The notes beneath the pieces are model-generated. The model did no database searches. It had not been told where the DNA came from and saw nothing but the letters and a program-made list of their open reading frames with translations. Positions 47,372 to 60,218 of a stretch of DNA of 64,000 nt are shown here, in pieces; within the stretch, counting starts at the first letter, position 1; each line of letters opens with the position of its first letter. Source of the DNA: Doryteuthis pealeii (Eukaryota; Mollusca; Cephalopoda; Myopsida; Loliginidae); assembly GCA_023376005.1 (NCBI GenBank), contig CM042176.1:15196091-15260090 (forward strand). The letters run 5' to 3'. The position numbers were made by a program, and so were the translations under genes.

Positions 47372-47585
47372 ATGGCCACTCCACTAGCAGTGTGCACCAA
47401 AGGTGTAACCCAATATCTCTGGTCGGAAGGAGTGTCAGGGCTGAAATTCATCGGAGGCTTTCAGTGACGACTGCGTAGAAGTGTGTATGAGTGGATAGAG
47501 AAGCTGATACGTGGCCGGACAAGCGTTGGTGCACGAAGATGGAGCAGGATACCCATCAACTTCTCCACCATGGTGAAAAGATTCA
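47372..47585 (+). pseudogene. mariner-like transposase N-terminal fragment
   Basis: ATG at 47372 opens MATPLAVCTKGVTQYLWSEG. After a one-base frameshift near 47435 the sequence continues AEIHRRLSV, and after a second, VYEWIEKLIRGRTSV. This is the N-terminal helix-turn-helix part of a mariner-type transposase (W-x-EGVSGAEIHRRL, YEWIEK-x2-x-GRTSV). The catalytic D,D region is missing. It is inactive, with at least two frameshifts and an in-frame stop. Confidence 0.7.
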
Positions 47586-47654
47586 GCAACCTCTAGAGAT
47601 GTATGTGAATCAATTATATTCAAATCTGGACGAGGATGCTTGCATTTCATTAGT

Positions 47655-47817
47655 TGATAACTCTTGGGAAGGTATGCATTCAACTACTTTCTCTCTCAGC
47701 TATGGGTAAATAGTAGGGCAGACTGGGCTCTTTCTTTGACTTGGCTAAGTAACTAGCGAGGAGAAGGAAAACTCCACTGAATAAATTGGCCTGTGTTGCA
47801 TTTTTACTCGTGTGGGG

Positions 47818-47818
<1 letters not shown>
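47655..47818 (+). repeat. SINE family B, 3' part
   Basis: CTTGGGAAGGTATGCATTCA, CAGCTATGGGTAAATAGTAG, GGCAGACTGGGCTCTTT and GGAGAAGGAAAACTCC match the family body. The tRNA head is missing. Confidence 0.75.
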
Positions 47819-47867
<49 letters not shown>

Positions 47868-47870
<3 letters not shown>

Positions 47871-48160
47871 GGGTGGCTTACCGGTGAATATGGCACGATG
47901 CTGGAGGTGCACAGGATCGGGGTTAAGTCCGTGATAAAACAATACAAGCGCTTAATTATAAAGTAGAGCAATTTTATTAAGAAATGGATACAATAGCACA
48001 CTCGAGTTTCTCGCTAGACTCATCAGGGTTAAATCCACTTAATTAATCGAGTTACGATTAAACTGCAATTCTGTAACTTGATTAAATCAGTGGATTTAAC
48101 CCTGATGATTCTAAAGAGGAAACTCGAGTAGGTTTCTATTGTTATCATTTTTTAATATAT
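47868..48160. repeat. foldback element, family F
   Basis: The left flank GGGTGGCTTACCGGTGAATA matches 38612. The inverted arms run CTCGAGTTTCTCGCTAGACT, CATCAGGGTTAAATCCACTT versus GTGGATTTAACCCTGATGAT, GAGGAAACTCGAGTAGG. The centre holds AATTAATC/GATTAAAT pairs. TA tracts lie on both sides (47817-47866). Confidence 0.75.
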
Positions 48161-48163
48161 ATA

Positions 48164-48400
48164 TATCCTGTCATGGGCAGGATATGGCACAGGTCAATTT
48201 TTAAGTGGAGTAAAGCTGGTTGAATTCAAGTTTACTTTCTCCTAGACTGGTTGCCTTTACAAGGTAATAACTCTGAGTCTGATGTATTATTTACCCATTG
48301 CTGGCTGAAGAAAAATGGGTTCATACATTTTCAAAGGCATCAGTGCAAAGCGAGACCAAAACAGCCTCGTCCAGGTTTTTGAAACTTGCTATTAATTCCA
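48164..48400 (-). repeat. SINE family B, near full length
   Basis: On the minus strand: head TTAATAGCAAGTTTCAAAAA, CCTGG (B box), GATGCCTTTGAAAATGTATG, GGGTAAATAATACATCAGAC, CCAGTCTAGGAGAAAGTAAA, ending GCCATATCCTGCCCATGAC. Confidence 0.75.
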
Positions 48401-48690
48401 TATCTTCTAACATAACTCTTACATTAATGTTAGAATTATAAGAATAGTTTTTTAATTTATTTATTTTATAATTATTATTATCTAAGCGTTCTTTATTCTA
48501 TGTATTGATGATTTGGTAATTGTGACGTAAGCAGTAACGTAGTTTTGGTTACAGACAAATAGAGACCGAATCTCCATAATTAATTAACATATATGAGCCT
48601 AACAAAAAAAAAAGCTAAAGTGTGTGATAGAATGTTTTTGTTTGGTTTGGTTTTATAACCGTTAGAATATGTTCATTAACTTCGTGTGTA

Positions 48691-48930
48691 TCGTCAGATG
48701 GCTCAGTGTCGGTATCAGCCAGACAGCGAGGGAGTCTATCCCTTTTCACTAGCGCTAGTCTTTGGGGATTGTTTTTTAGCGTCTGGGGTGGAGCGCCACT
48801 CCTACCATCGGCTCCTCACTTTACCGCAGATATCTCTGTACTACTCATAACGATGAGTTGCGAGGGCCGGTATTCGAACCCGAAAACTTGTGAATCTAGG
48901 CCGACGCTCTACCGACTTAGCCAAACCGAA
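48691..48930 (-). repeat. SINE family A (mirror of 34562-34806)
   Basis: Reverse copy, nearly complete, with few indels. Confidence 0.85.
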
Positions 48931-49084
48931 AGAGGTATTAAATAATTTTCATTAACTTTAACAATTTTTAAAAATAATAACATAATTTGGTAGAAATATT
49001 TTTTATTAACTTCGTGTTTTAATAAAAATTTCATAGATGCCAGAACTCTTTTTTTATTAACAAGTGTATAATTAACACAATGGT

Positions 49085-49370
49085 TAACGCTCAAGCCTCC
49101 GATTAGCATTCGATATGATAAAAATGGTGGGTGTTTGCCATCAGAGAAATTTGAAGAATACGGTCGGACAATCATATAGGTGCTAGGGGTTTTGACAGGA
49201 CACAGCCGACTGATTTGGATAGGACTCTCGACCGCGTCTATCCCAAGTAAGGGCCGAAGTGGGTATTACATGTCACGGGATCACTTAGAGTTCGAATTCA
49301 CGACCACTCAGCAACCGTCCACGTGATTCTGTCTTCAGGCATTACTGGTTACCAAAACACAACCAAACGT
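49085..49370. repeat. family C repeat (mirror of 34150-34410)
   Basis: Reverse copy with indels; the core TATCCCAAGTAAGGGCCGAA is preserved. Confidence 0.6.
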
Positions 49371-49389
49371 GGCCCCAGTTGGAGTGTCT

Positions 49390-50545
49390 TACCTCTCAGA
49401 AAAGGTACACGTCTGTGTATTGCTGCAGTGCCAGATGACAGGTCAGGGTGTATGTAAGGTTTGTGCTGTATGTATTTATGTATGTATGTATGCAGCATAA
49501 GCTAGGAAGAAGGTATAGGATATGCTTAAAAAACACTTGTAAAAAATAAAAATAAATCCTGACAATGCGAAAAAGCTGCACTGGGGGAGAGAATGACTGG
49601 AGGTTCATGTGGGATGATGCTGTACCAGTTTTGAGAGTGAAGAAATCGTTGCATGAAAACTAAAAGCGTCAACTTTCGAAGGGTTTCAACTGTCATATTG
49701 GGCAAGAGATATGGAGGGTTGGAAATGTTCTGACATGTGGTTCGAGTTTTTGCTTTCTAAGGCTGGATATGTCAAAATCATAGAAGTCAGCCCTGGGCCA
49801 ACGCATGCAGATTCCAGGGAGCAAACAACTGTGCTTTTGTTCCTTGGGTGTTATCTGTGGCAAGGTTGTAAGTCGGCTTTTGGTCTTAAGAGCATATGGT
49901 GTGAATAAGCATAATTATTTCTCATCTCAATCCTGATTCATCTGAATCATCTCATCAACGGGAAGGAAGTCCTCTTCAATGTCAATTTGATCAAACTTTG
50001 TGGATCTGCAGCAGTTTGATGAGTCATTTGAGGGCCTATGCAGGAAAGGGTTCTGGTGGTGGAGTTTTGTGGGATTGTGAGGGACGGCAATGATCTGTAA
50101 GATTACGCTATTGCACTGTATGAGGAATGAGATACGAACATTTGGATTGTTTCTCCGGAGGCCTGTACAATATCTTGGGATTAACTATAAATGTAAAAAA
50201 TGATTGTGGTCATGTATCCAGTCTGCCCAAAACAAATGCTTTGTCGATCTCACTATCTTTGTATATGGTTGAACTCCTCAAAGTTGTCCCATCATTTTGT
50301 TCTATCTTGGGAGCACATTTCATCACAGGACAATCTTTGGATAGAGAGAAATTTCCCTCGGCTTTCAGAAAGCGACGAGATCTGTGGTTTGTGCTTCGAG
50401 AAAGAGCTCTAACAGTGGCAATTAAGATCTCCACCAATCTGGGGTGCCTATACAGATCTGTGTTGCTCACTGCCCTCTTCTGTACGCTCTGTGAGACCTG
50501 GGTTTGTTGCAGGACGACATAGGATACTTGAGAGATTCCAGTATA
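49390..50545 (+). pseudogene. LINE fragments (mirror of 33004-34120)
   Basis: The zinc-finger tail (49700-50060) is followed by the RT C-terminal piece (50150-50545; FVLRERA, LLTALFCTLCETW are readable). It keeps the same non-collinear order as the first copy but has extra frameshifts. Confidence 0.75.
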
Positions 50546-50694
50546 CATCATATTATATGAATTAGAGAAATTTTTAGAAAAAACAAAAGATGTTATTAGT
50601 TTGCTGAAAGATCGTTTCGACTTTTAAAGCGGTCTTTCAAGCAACTAATTTTGAGAAGAAAGAGGAATAAATAAACGTAAGTAAAAAAAAAATA

Positions 50695-50946
50695 AAGAAG
50701 TTAAAGTCGTCGGGGCGCGCCTTAAAGTTGGTACACCAGAGTCAGGCGAGGGAGTTATTCCCCTTTTACTAGCGGCTAGACCAAGGAGATTACTTTTGGC
50801 TTCTTGGGTGGAGCCACACGCCTACACTCAGCCCCGTATTTACCGACAGTCCCTGGCGTACTCTAGCTTGATTGGGAGGACCCGGTATCGAACTTGGAAC
50901 CTTGGGTTTCTCAAGCCGACGCTCTACGACTGAGCTACCCGGGCCG
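50695..50946 (-). repeat. SINE family A (mirror of 32585-32850)
   Basis: Reverse copy with many indels. Confidence 0.85.
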
Positions 50947-51297
50947 CTTAAATCGTATCACAATATAATATAGTTGCTTTTGAAAAGAACCGCTTTAAAA
51001 GTCGAACAGATCTGTCAGCAAACTAATAACATCTTTTTGTTTTTTCTAAAAAACATTCTATTCATACGTCGGATTCACTTCATTTACACTACCCACACAC
51101 ACACACACACACACAATCAAACTCCATTTATATATATATACTATATATATATGTGATGTGTGTGCTGTGTGTGGGTATGTATGTATATACATTGGTGCAC
51201 GTAAGTGTCAACGGGTGCGTTTTTGGAGAATTCAATTGATTGAAGCCTTCTGTATCATGCCAGTACACCAGCTTGCAGAAGTCATTTAACTGTAATT

Positions 51298-51474
51298 TGT
51301 AAGTAAGTAAAGTCGTCTTTAGCATCTGAGGTGAGAGCGCCACACCTCCATCAGCTCCTTCTTTACACGCACAGATCCCTGTGGCTACTTTATAGCTGAG
51401 TTGGCGAGGGCGAGTATCGACTAGGACTTTGTGGTTTTGTAGCCGAACGCTCTAACGACTGAGCTATACGGCCG
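51298..51474 (-). repeat. SINE family A short form (mirror)
   Basis: Reverse copy of 32069-32241, including the same internal deletion. Confidence 0.85.
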
Positions 51475-51776
51475 GTACATTTGTAATACAGATAAAATTA
51501 TAGATTCAACCCTTCATGTTATATACCAACCTGCCCATTGGCGTCTTGACCAACAGTAAAATAAGAGGCATTAACTTTCGGAGTGACACCACATAGATTA
51601 GTTTGGAAACGCATTTTCCGGATACTGAATAATAAAGTATATGTGTAAACTTATTATATATGGAATTATCCGGTTGTCTGCTGAAACTGAACTATGTTCC
51701 TACTTCATACAATAAAAAGTAAAGTCGGCGGGGCGTCCTAATGTCCGGTATCACCGACATGTATATATATATATAA

Positions 51777-52013
51777 GCTAAAGTAAGTAAAGACATCGGG
51801 GTCGCCCTATGTTCTATCCCTTTTCAGCAGCGCTAGACCAGGAAATTGTTATTTAAAGGCGCATGAGACGGAGCGCTTAACCTACGTTAGCTCCTCCCCT
51901 TTACCGCACACATCCTGTTGTTACATCATACGTTGAGTTGCGCTAGGGCCTTCTATCGAACCCGGAACCTTGTGGTCTCCTAGTGGCCTCTACGACTGAG
52001 CTAAACCGGCCCT
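51777..52013 (-). repeat. SINE family A (mirror of 31539-31776)
   Basis: Reverse copy with indels. Confidence 0.85.
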
Positions 52014-52202
52014 TCCGATTGAAAATAAGTTCCTTCTGTTCAATTATAATGATCTAAACCATCGGTTTTTAAACTTTGGCTTGATGTGGCATACTTAGGA
52101 TCGTAGCGGTGGAGAGCCGCTGTAAGTGATTTAAAGTAGGCAATAAATCATAATCCGTAACGTTATATTACTGTTTCAAAGTTTTATTTCTTATTGTTTT
52201 TA

Positions 52203-53471
52203 CTAGCAATATATGACCCCGGTGCAGAATGTAAGTTTTAATGAAATAAAATATATTAATTAGAAAGTTTATAAACTAAACTGAAGAAGTAGATAAAAAG
52301 ATATTGAATAGAGGGGGGTTTATAATCGAAAAATAGAACAACTAAAACTTACTTTCCAATCACTTTCGTTTTCATTGCTAAATTTTCATAATTATTATTA
52401 GTTAAAATAGAAGTAAAGAAAAAATTACAATTATTTACTTCTTGTTAATGGATTCTTTGGATTTATCTCCGAGAGTTTTTTGCTCATATTCATTAAAATA
52501 AAACCAAAACAATTAGAAATCAATAATACTAACACATTTTATCAATATTTTTTAATTCATAATATCAAATTTGCCTTCCCGTTCACACTGTAAACGATAT
52601 TTTGTTATATATATAATAATTGCATATGTTATTATATTAGTAGATCCGGCCACGCCGGGGGTCCAGTGGCTTCGGCCTGGATCCTTTACGAAGTTAGCGT
52701 CGGATCCCAGGGGGCCATCCTCCAAGGCAACACCTGCCCCTCTTTTTAAAGGGCAGGGCTGGGTTTATTTGCCAAGTGCCTGAGCGCCCCCCTTGAGCGG
52801 GAATGCCGACGGGATCGACGCAATTTTTTACACCCAACTCCATGAGTTGGCTTGTGGGTGGTCCACGTTAATAGGGACTTTTGTGCTGACCCCGTACAAG
52901 TGGGTACGCGGTAAATATATGTAGCCGGCCAGCGGAGGTCCAGGGGCTTCGGCCCCGAACCTTGCAAAGCACTCGTTTATCTCGGAGGGCCAACCCCAGG
53001 CAACACTTTGCTCCCCTTGACTTAAAGGGGTAGTCTGGGGTTATTGCCCAATGCTAGGCGTCCCTTTGAGGGGAAATGCTGACGAGATCAAAGGCATTTT
53101 TTGCACCCGCCACCCTGAGTCTTCAGATCGTGGGTGTCCTACTTAATAGGGCCTTGTGGTAACCGTACACGTGGGATACGTGGTAATAGCCGGGGGTCCA
53201 GTAACTTTCGGGCAGGACCGTACAAGCTAACATCGTTGAATCCCAGCGGGTTTATTGTTCCATGCCTGAGGAGCCTCCTTGAGGGGGAATGCCGTCGGAT
53301 TAACGATTTTTTGGCGCCCGCCACCCAATGAGTCTCGGCTTGGGGTGGTCCCACATTATAGGGCAAAATCATGGAGACAGGGGGGAAAATAACAAGGGAA
53401 CTGTGATTGTTTAATGAGAATAGTTTCGGTTTACAGACAGAAAAACGCACAATCTCCAATTATTTTTAAGA
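52203..53471 (-). mobile_element. Helitron-like element (mirror of 30046-31347)
   Basis: CTAG at 52203, a damaged 3' hairpin, the GC-rich tandem core at 52640-53380 and the 5' end near 53465. Confidence 0.65.
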
Positions 53472-53774
53472 TTTCATTGTTATATTCTTTGAGCCCGATT
53501 CCTTCGCACAAGTGAAATGCCATGAATAGGAGCCTTACCCTGGATCAGCATAATGTCATACCACAAGAGCCTCCCACCACACGTTCGGGTGGATTCTTCC
53601 ATCTCTACAGAGGATGCAGTCGCGTTTCTAAGCCCCGCTGTCAGGGAAGTAAAGAAGGGGGAAGATATTCAACGTTATCGGAATTCGTTCCGTTTCAAAA
53701 ATCAGATTCATCGTAAGGAGAAGAGATTTTATTCAATTATGCGTCGTTTGTCATTGCCTAAAAAAGATGGGTTG

Positions 53775-54574
53775 GATTTCTTAGATAGATAGATAGATAG
53801 ATAGAATAGATTGATATGTAAGAACTGATAGATAGATAGATAGTAGATAGATAGTATAATGGTAGTAGATTGTGACTGACATAGATAGATAGATACGTAT
53901 AGATAGAATATGAAAAGATGAGATAGATAGATAGATAGTAGATATTGAAAAGATGAGTTAGATACATGAAATTAGATAATACTGAAAAAGATTGAGATAG
54001 AATAGATAGATAGATAGATAGATTAGATAGATATGAAAAGATGAGATAGATAGATAGATAGAAAAAAGAGATAGATATGTACAGACTGACATAGTAAGAG
54101 GTAGTACAGACTGACATAGATAGAATAATTAGATAGATAGATATTATATGAAAAAGATTGAGATCAGATTGATAGAAAAAAGATGATATTATATATTATA
54201 TATAGAGAGAGAGAGAGAGAAGAAAGAGAGATAGATAGATAAATAGATGGATAGATAGGACTAAGATATGTAAGACTGATTGATTAGATTAGTGATCAAA
54301 CACATATATATACACATACACATATATGTATAACCATATAAAGAGATAGATATCATCATAAGTCTGTACACAACACACCACGCACACACACACACAATCA
54401 CACCCACCCACACACCATAATATATATATATATGTGTTTATATATAATATTATATAATATATAACTTGTTCGCCTATTAACATCATATCTTCTACCTATT
54501 TCATGTGGTTATACTATTTTCATCTTTCTAATTAATCTCGAAGTGTATTATCTATCTTCTATCTATCTATCTCA

Positions 54575-54636
<62 letters not shown>

Positions 54637-54753
54637 CAGTTTTATATCTTTCAATGTTTATATCTAATCGTCCAATGTTTATATTCAATCTATCTATTTC
54701 TCCTCTGTCTGTCTGTCTTGTCTGTCTCTCTCTCTCTCCTCTATTGTTAATAA

Positions 54754-54799
<46 letters not shown>

Positions 54800-54830
54800 T
54801 ATATATATTATATTATGTCTGTCCATATTT
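53775..54830. repeat. (GATA)n and (TA)n block, mirror of 28690-29724
   Basis: Reverse copy of the ATCT array and neighbouring simple repeats, with broken periodicity. Confidence 0.9.
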
Positions 54831-55134
54831 ATTAGATCAGAAATTGATTTGTTTTGGCAAAAGAATTAACCTCCAGTTATATTCTTATAATCTTTTCTCT
54901 TAAATCTCCGAAACCGCAACTTAAATGGCCAAAAGAACGATGACCAGAAAAAACATATAGATTTTTTTTTAATTATTGTAAAATATGAAAGAAAAAAAAA
55001 ATAATTGAAAAATGTTATTCATGTGGACTACCGTTACTTAAGTCTGTGGCGTAATGTAATTTTCAGTCTGACAATAAGAATACTTTATTAAAGTTTTTTT
55101 TCTTTAACAAAGATCAAATATAATCTGTTTTTTG

Positions 55135-55715
55135 ATGTCCTCAATGGCGCCCCTGACTTCGAACCACTTCGATGACCCACAAATACGTGGGCAGTGACAT
55201 CATTACCACTGCGAAACACTCTCTATTCTAATGCTTCGAACTGTGAGAAGCAACTTCACACGTACTCACTTTCGATGCCCTGTTATTTGGCCACCCGCTG
55301 TACCCAGTATCGATGTACCTCTGAGCCAAGCTGGTCAATAGAGTGTAAACACCTACAAGGACAATGGCAATCCGGTGAGGACGTAACCGACGTGAGTGAA
55401 CCAGACCAAGGACCTATTCGAAACAGATGAGGCTTGCAGCCGCCTCGGTTTTTTAAAAGACTCGCAGTGCCTCAATGCTTGGTTTCAGAGGTACATCGAT
55501 ACTGGGTACAGTTCGGGTTGCAATAAAGGGCATCGAAAGTGTACGTGGAGTTGTTCTCACCGTTCGAGCAGCATTAGAATAGAGTAGTGTTTCGGAAGTG
55601 GTAATGATGTCACTGGGGCCCTCCAAGGGTTTGGTTTTTTTTTTTTTGGGGTATCGAAGTCGGTTCGAGTCAGGGGCGGCCATTGAGGACATCACACAAA
55701 ACAGATTATATTTGA
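55135..55715. pseudogene. exon copies joined head-on at a strand switch
   Basis: 55135-55325 is the exon end on the minus strand. At GAGCCAAGCTGG (55322-55333) the sequence turns and the exon continues on the plus strand from its LVNRVYN region to the stop near 55712. The 5-base word CCAAG is present at both joined positions in the intact exon (28030 region and, in reverse, 28190 region). Frameshifts and a foreign T-rich insertion at 55620-55650 break the frame. Confidence 0.85.
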
Positions 55716-56184
55716 TCTATTGTTAAGAAAAAAAATTTTTAAAGTATTCTTATGTCAACTGAATACATACGCACAGACTTAGGATAACGGTAGTCACGAT
55801 GAAATACATTTTTCAATTATTTTTTCTTTCTCTCTCTCTTATGATATCTCTACAAACAAATTGTTTTGTCATCTTCTTTTTAGCCATTTAAGTTGCGGTT
55901 TCGGATTTAAGAAAAAGATTATAAGAATATAACTGGAGTTAATTCTTTTGCAAGAACATAATCATTTTGACTAATAAAATATGGACAGACTAATATATAT
56001 ATTATATATATATAATATATATACTATATATTATATATTATTATTATTATATATATATATACACAATAGAGAGAGAGAGAGAGAGCAGACAGACAGACAG
56101 ACTAGAGGAAATAGATAGATTGAATATAAGACACTTGAGACAGATAGATATAAACATTTGAGAATAGATATAAAAAACTGATAT

Positions 56185-56237
<53 letters not shown>

Positions 56238-57335
56238 GAGATAGAATAGCTAGATAGATAGATATGATAATCACTTGAGATTAATAGAAAGATGAATAGG
56301 ATGTATAAAACATGAAATAGGTAGATAGATAGATGTGATAGGCTGAACAAATAGTTATATATATAATATATATATTATATATATATGTGTGTGGTGTGTG
56401 GTGGTGAGTGTTGTGTGTGTGTGCGTGTGTGTGTGTGTACGGCTTAGATGATCATTCTATCTCTTTAATATGTATATACTATATATGTGTATGTGTATAT
56501 ATGATGTGTTTTGATTCATCTATCTTCTATGTAGTCTGTACATATTTTTCTTATCTATCTATCTATTCTATCTATCTTTTTCTCTCTCTGCTCTCTCTCT
56601 ATATATTATATATATATATATCTTTTTTCTATCAATCTCTCTCATCTTTTCTAATCTATCTATCTATCTATTTATCTATCTATTCAGTCCTGTAACATAC
56701 CTCTTTAATCTGTCAGTTGTTACCATATCTATCTCTTTTTTTCTATTATCTATCTATTCATCTTTTCTATCTATCTATCTATCTATCTATCTATCCTTAT
56801 CTATCTCAATCTTTTCATAATCTAATCTATCTATGTATCTAATCAATCTTTTCATATCTAATCTATCATCTATTATCTCAATCTTTCATATCTATCTATC
56901 TATCTATCTATTATGTCAAGTTCTATATATCTATCTATCTATTATCTAATCTATTCTATCCTATCTATCTATCTATCTATCAGTTCTTTACATATCTATC
57001 TATCTATCCTATCTAATCTATCTTATCTATCAAAATCCAACCCATCTTTTTTAGCATTGACAAACGACCATAATTGAAAATAACATCTCTTTTCTTCTCG
57101 ATATTGGATATTTGAAGGAACGCATTTCGATAAACGTTGAATATCATTCCCCTTCTTTACTTGCTGCAGCGGGGGCTTAGAATAGCGACTGCATCCTATG
57201 TAGAGATGGAAGAATCCACCCGAAACGTGGTGGTGGGTGAGGGGCTTTGTGTATGACATTATGCTGGATCGTGGTGAGGCTCCTATTCTGCATTTTCACT
57301 TGTGCGAAGGACATCGGGCGTCGAAAGAATATCAA

Positions 57336-58612
57336 ACAATGAAATCTTAATATACATGGAGATTGTGGCGTTTTTTCTGTCTGTAACCGAAATATCTCAT
57401 TAACAAGATACAGTTCCTTTGTTATTTACCCCTGTCTCCATGATTTGCCCTATTACATGTGGGACCACACAGCAGACTCATTGGGGGTGGCGGGCAAAAC
57501 TTGCCTAATCCCGACGCATCCCCCTCAAGGGAGGTCTCAGGCACTGGACAATAACCGCTGGGATCAACGATGTAGTTGTACGGTCCTGGGCGAAGTTAAT
57601 ACTGGACCCCTGGCTATTTACCAGTATCCCACGTGTACGGGTTAGCCACAAGGCCTATTAATGTAGGACCACCAGAGCTGAGACTCATGGGTGGCGGGTG
57701 CAAAATGCTTTGATCTGTCAGCATTCCCCTCAAAGGGACGCCTTATGCATTGGGCAATAAACCCCAGTACTACCCTTTAAGTAGGGGAGCAAGTGTTGCC
57801 TGGGGTATGGCCCTCGAGATAAACGATGTTAGCTTGCAGGTTCGGGCCGAAGCCCTGGACTCCGGCTGGGCCGGGTCTTACATGATATTTTTACGCGTAC
57901 CCCCTTGTACGGGTCGGCACAAGTCCTATTAACGTGGACACCACAAGCCGAAGCTCATGGAGTGGCGGGTAAAAATTGCTCGATCCCGTCGGCATTCCCC
58001 TTCAAAAAAAGGGGGGGCGCCTAGGCACTGCAATACCCAGCCCTGCTTTTTAAAAGAGGGGGCCAGGTGTTGCCTGGAGGGATGGCCACCTGGGGATCGA
58101 CGCTATAATCGTAAAGATCAGGGCCGAAGCCACTGACCCGGCGTGGGCGGATGTACATAATATAACATGCAAATTGTATTTATATTATAAAAACTATCGT
58201 TTACAGGGTGGAAGGGAAGGCTTAATTTGCATATTGTATTACAAAATATTTGGATACATATGTGTTTAGTATTATTGATTTTCTTAATTGGTTTTGGTTT
58301 TATTTTAATGAATATGAGCCAAAAATTCGGAGATAAATCAAAGAAATCCATTAACAAGAAGAAATATTGTTTAATTTAATTTTCTTTTTACTTCTTATTT
58401 AACTAAATAATTAAATTATGAAAATTTGCAAATGAAAGAACGAAAGTGATGGAAGAGTAAGTTTTAGTTGTTCTATTTCTTTCGATTATACCCCCTCCTA
58501 TTTCAAATCTTTTATCTAATTCTTATTTTAGTTTAATAAGACTTTCTAATTTAAATATTTTATTTCCAATTAAAAACTTACATTATTTGCACGGGGGGTG
58601 ATATATTTCTAG
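57336..58612 (+). mobile_element. Helitron-like element (copy of 30046-31347)
   Basis: 5' end TCTTAATATACATGGAGATT, GC-rich tandem core 57440-58150, CTAG at 58609-58612. The 3' hairpin is reduced to CACGGGGGGTG by deletions. Confidence 0.65.
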
Positions 58613-58817
58613 TAAGCAATAAGAATAAAACTTGAAACAGTGAATATAACGTTACGGTATTATGATTTATTTGCCTACTTTAAATCACTTACAGCGGCTT
58701 TTCCACCGCTTACGATACTACGTATGCCACATTCAAGCAAAGGTTTAAAAAACCGATGGTTTAATCATTATAATTGAATAGAAGGAGGCTTGAAGAGAAG
58801 GCTTTATTTCCAATAGG

Positions 58818-59050
58818 AGGGCGGTTTAGCTCAGTTCGGTAGAGCGTCCAACTAGGACCACAAGGTTCGGGTTCGATAGAAAGCCTAGCCCAACTTCACG
58901 TAATGAGTAAACAGGGATGTGTGCGGTAGGGAGGAGCTAACGTAGGTGTAGCGCTCCGTCTCATGCGCCTTAAAACAATTTCCTTGGTCTAGCGCTTTAG
59001 TGAAAAGGGGATAGACATTAGGCCACCCGAAATGTCTTTCTTATTTACTT
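58818..59050 (+). repeat. SINE family A (copy of 31539-31776)
   Basis: Collinear copy with indels. Confidence 0.85.
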
Positions 59051-59339
59051 TTATATATATCTGTCTGGTTTGATACCGACATTAGGAGCCCGCCGACTTT
59101 ACTTTTTTATTGGTGATGTAAGTAAGTGAATAGTTTCAGTTACAGACAGACACCGAATTCATTATAATATTTACCCATATACTTTTTTAATTCGTATCCG
59201 AAAATTGCGTTTCAAACATCTATGTGGTCACTCAACCGAGTATGCCTCTTTATTTTTTACGTTGGGTCAGACGCATGGGCCAGGTGTTGGGGGTATGGAT
59301 AAATGGTTGGGAATTATAATTTTATCTGTATTACAATTA

Positions 59340-59517
59340 CCCGGGTTTAGCTCAGCGGTAGGCGTTCGCTTAACAAACCAAAAAGGTTCCCAGTTTTCGA
59401 TACTCGCCCTCGCCACCCAGGTATAAGTAGCACAGGGAAATCTTTGTGCGGTAAAGTAAAGGAGCGATGGTAGGTGTGGCGCTCCACTCAGATGCATAAA
59501 GACGACTTTACTTACTT
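59340..59517 (+). repeat. SINE family A short form (copy)
   Basis: Copy of 32069-32241 with the same internal deletion plus small insertions. Confidence 0.85.
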
Positions 59518-59644
59518 ACAAATTCAGTTAAATGACATTCTGGCAAAGCTGGTGTCTGGCATGATACAGAAGGCTTATCATTGATTCTTCCAAAAAAGCA
59601 GTTGCACTTATGACCATGTACATACATACATACACACACAACAC

Positions 59645-59677
<33 letters not shown>

Positions 59678-59857
59678 GTGTGTGGTGTGTGTGGTGTGTT
59701 GTGTAGTGTAAATGGAGTGAATCCGCAGTAATGAATAGAATTTTTTAGAAAAACAAAAGATGTTATTAAGTTTGCTGACAGAATCTGTTTCGACCTTTTT
59801 AAAAGCAGTCTTTTCACAAAGCAACTATATTATATTGTGAACTCACACGGTTTAAGG

Positions 59858-59885
59858 GGGCCGGGTTAGCTCAGTGGTAGAGCGT
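59858..59885 (+). repeat. SINE family A head, truncated at a junction
   Basis: Only CCGGGTTAGCTCAG-GGTAGAGCG remains before the satellite starts. Confidence 0.8.
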
Positions 59886-59886
59886 G

Positions 59887-60173
59887 GGCGCAACATATAG
59901 TTTTCTAAACTTTTTTCGGAAAATGATCAGCAGCTAGAAAGTCGCGAGATTGATTTTTTTTTTAAATTCAGGTTGGCAACCCTAATAAAAGGTTGACCTT
60001 CATCATCTATCTATCTATCTATCTATCTATATAAACCAGGCAAGGTGAGAAATTATTCATGGGCGCAACATATAGTTTTCTAACTTTGTCGGAAAATGAT
60101 CAGCAGCTAGAAAGTCGCGAGATTGATTTTTTTTTAATTCAGATTGGCAACCCTAATTAAAAGCTTGACCTTC

Positions 60174-60218
<45 letters not shown>

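Larger units (their letters stand above)
48375..55330 (-). other. reverse copy of 28190-35106, indel-rich
   Basis: Every feature between 28190 and 35106 recurs here backwards: SINE (48691-48930), family C repeat (49085-49370), LINE pieces (49390-50110, 50150-50545), SINEs (50695-50946, 51298-51474, 51777-52013), Helitron with GC-rich core (52203-53471), ATCT array (53775-54290), simple repeats (54420-54830) and the exon end (55135-55330). Scattered single-base errors break frames that are intact in the first copy. Confidence 0.9.
55330..59886 (+). other. forward copy of 28035-32612, indel-rich
   Basis: Collinear with the clean locus through the exon tail, simple repeats (55990-57035), Helitron (57336-58612) and three SINEs. 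It stops inside the third SINE's tRNA head at GCTCAGTGGTAGAGCG (59870-59885), where the satellite begins. Confidence 0.9.
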
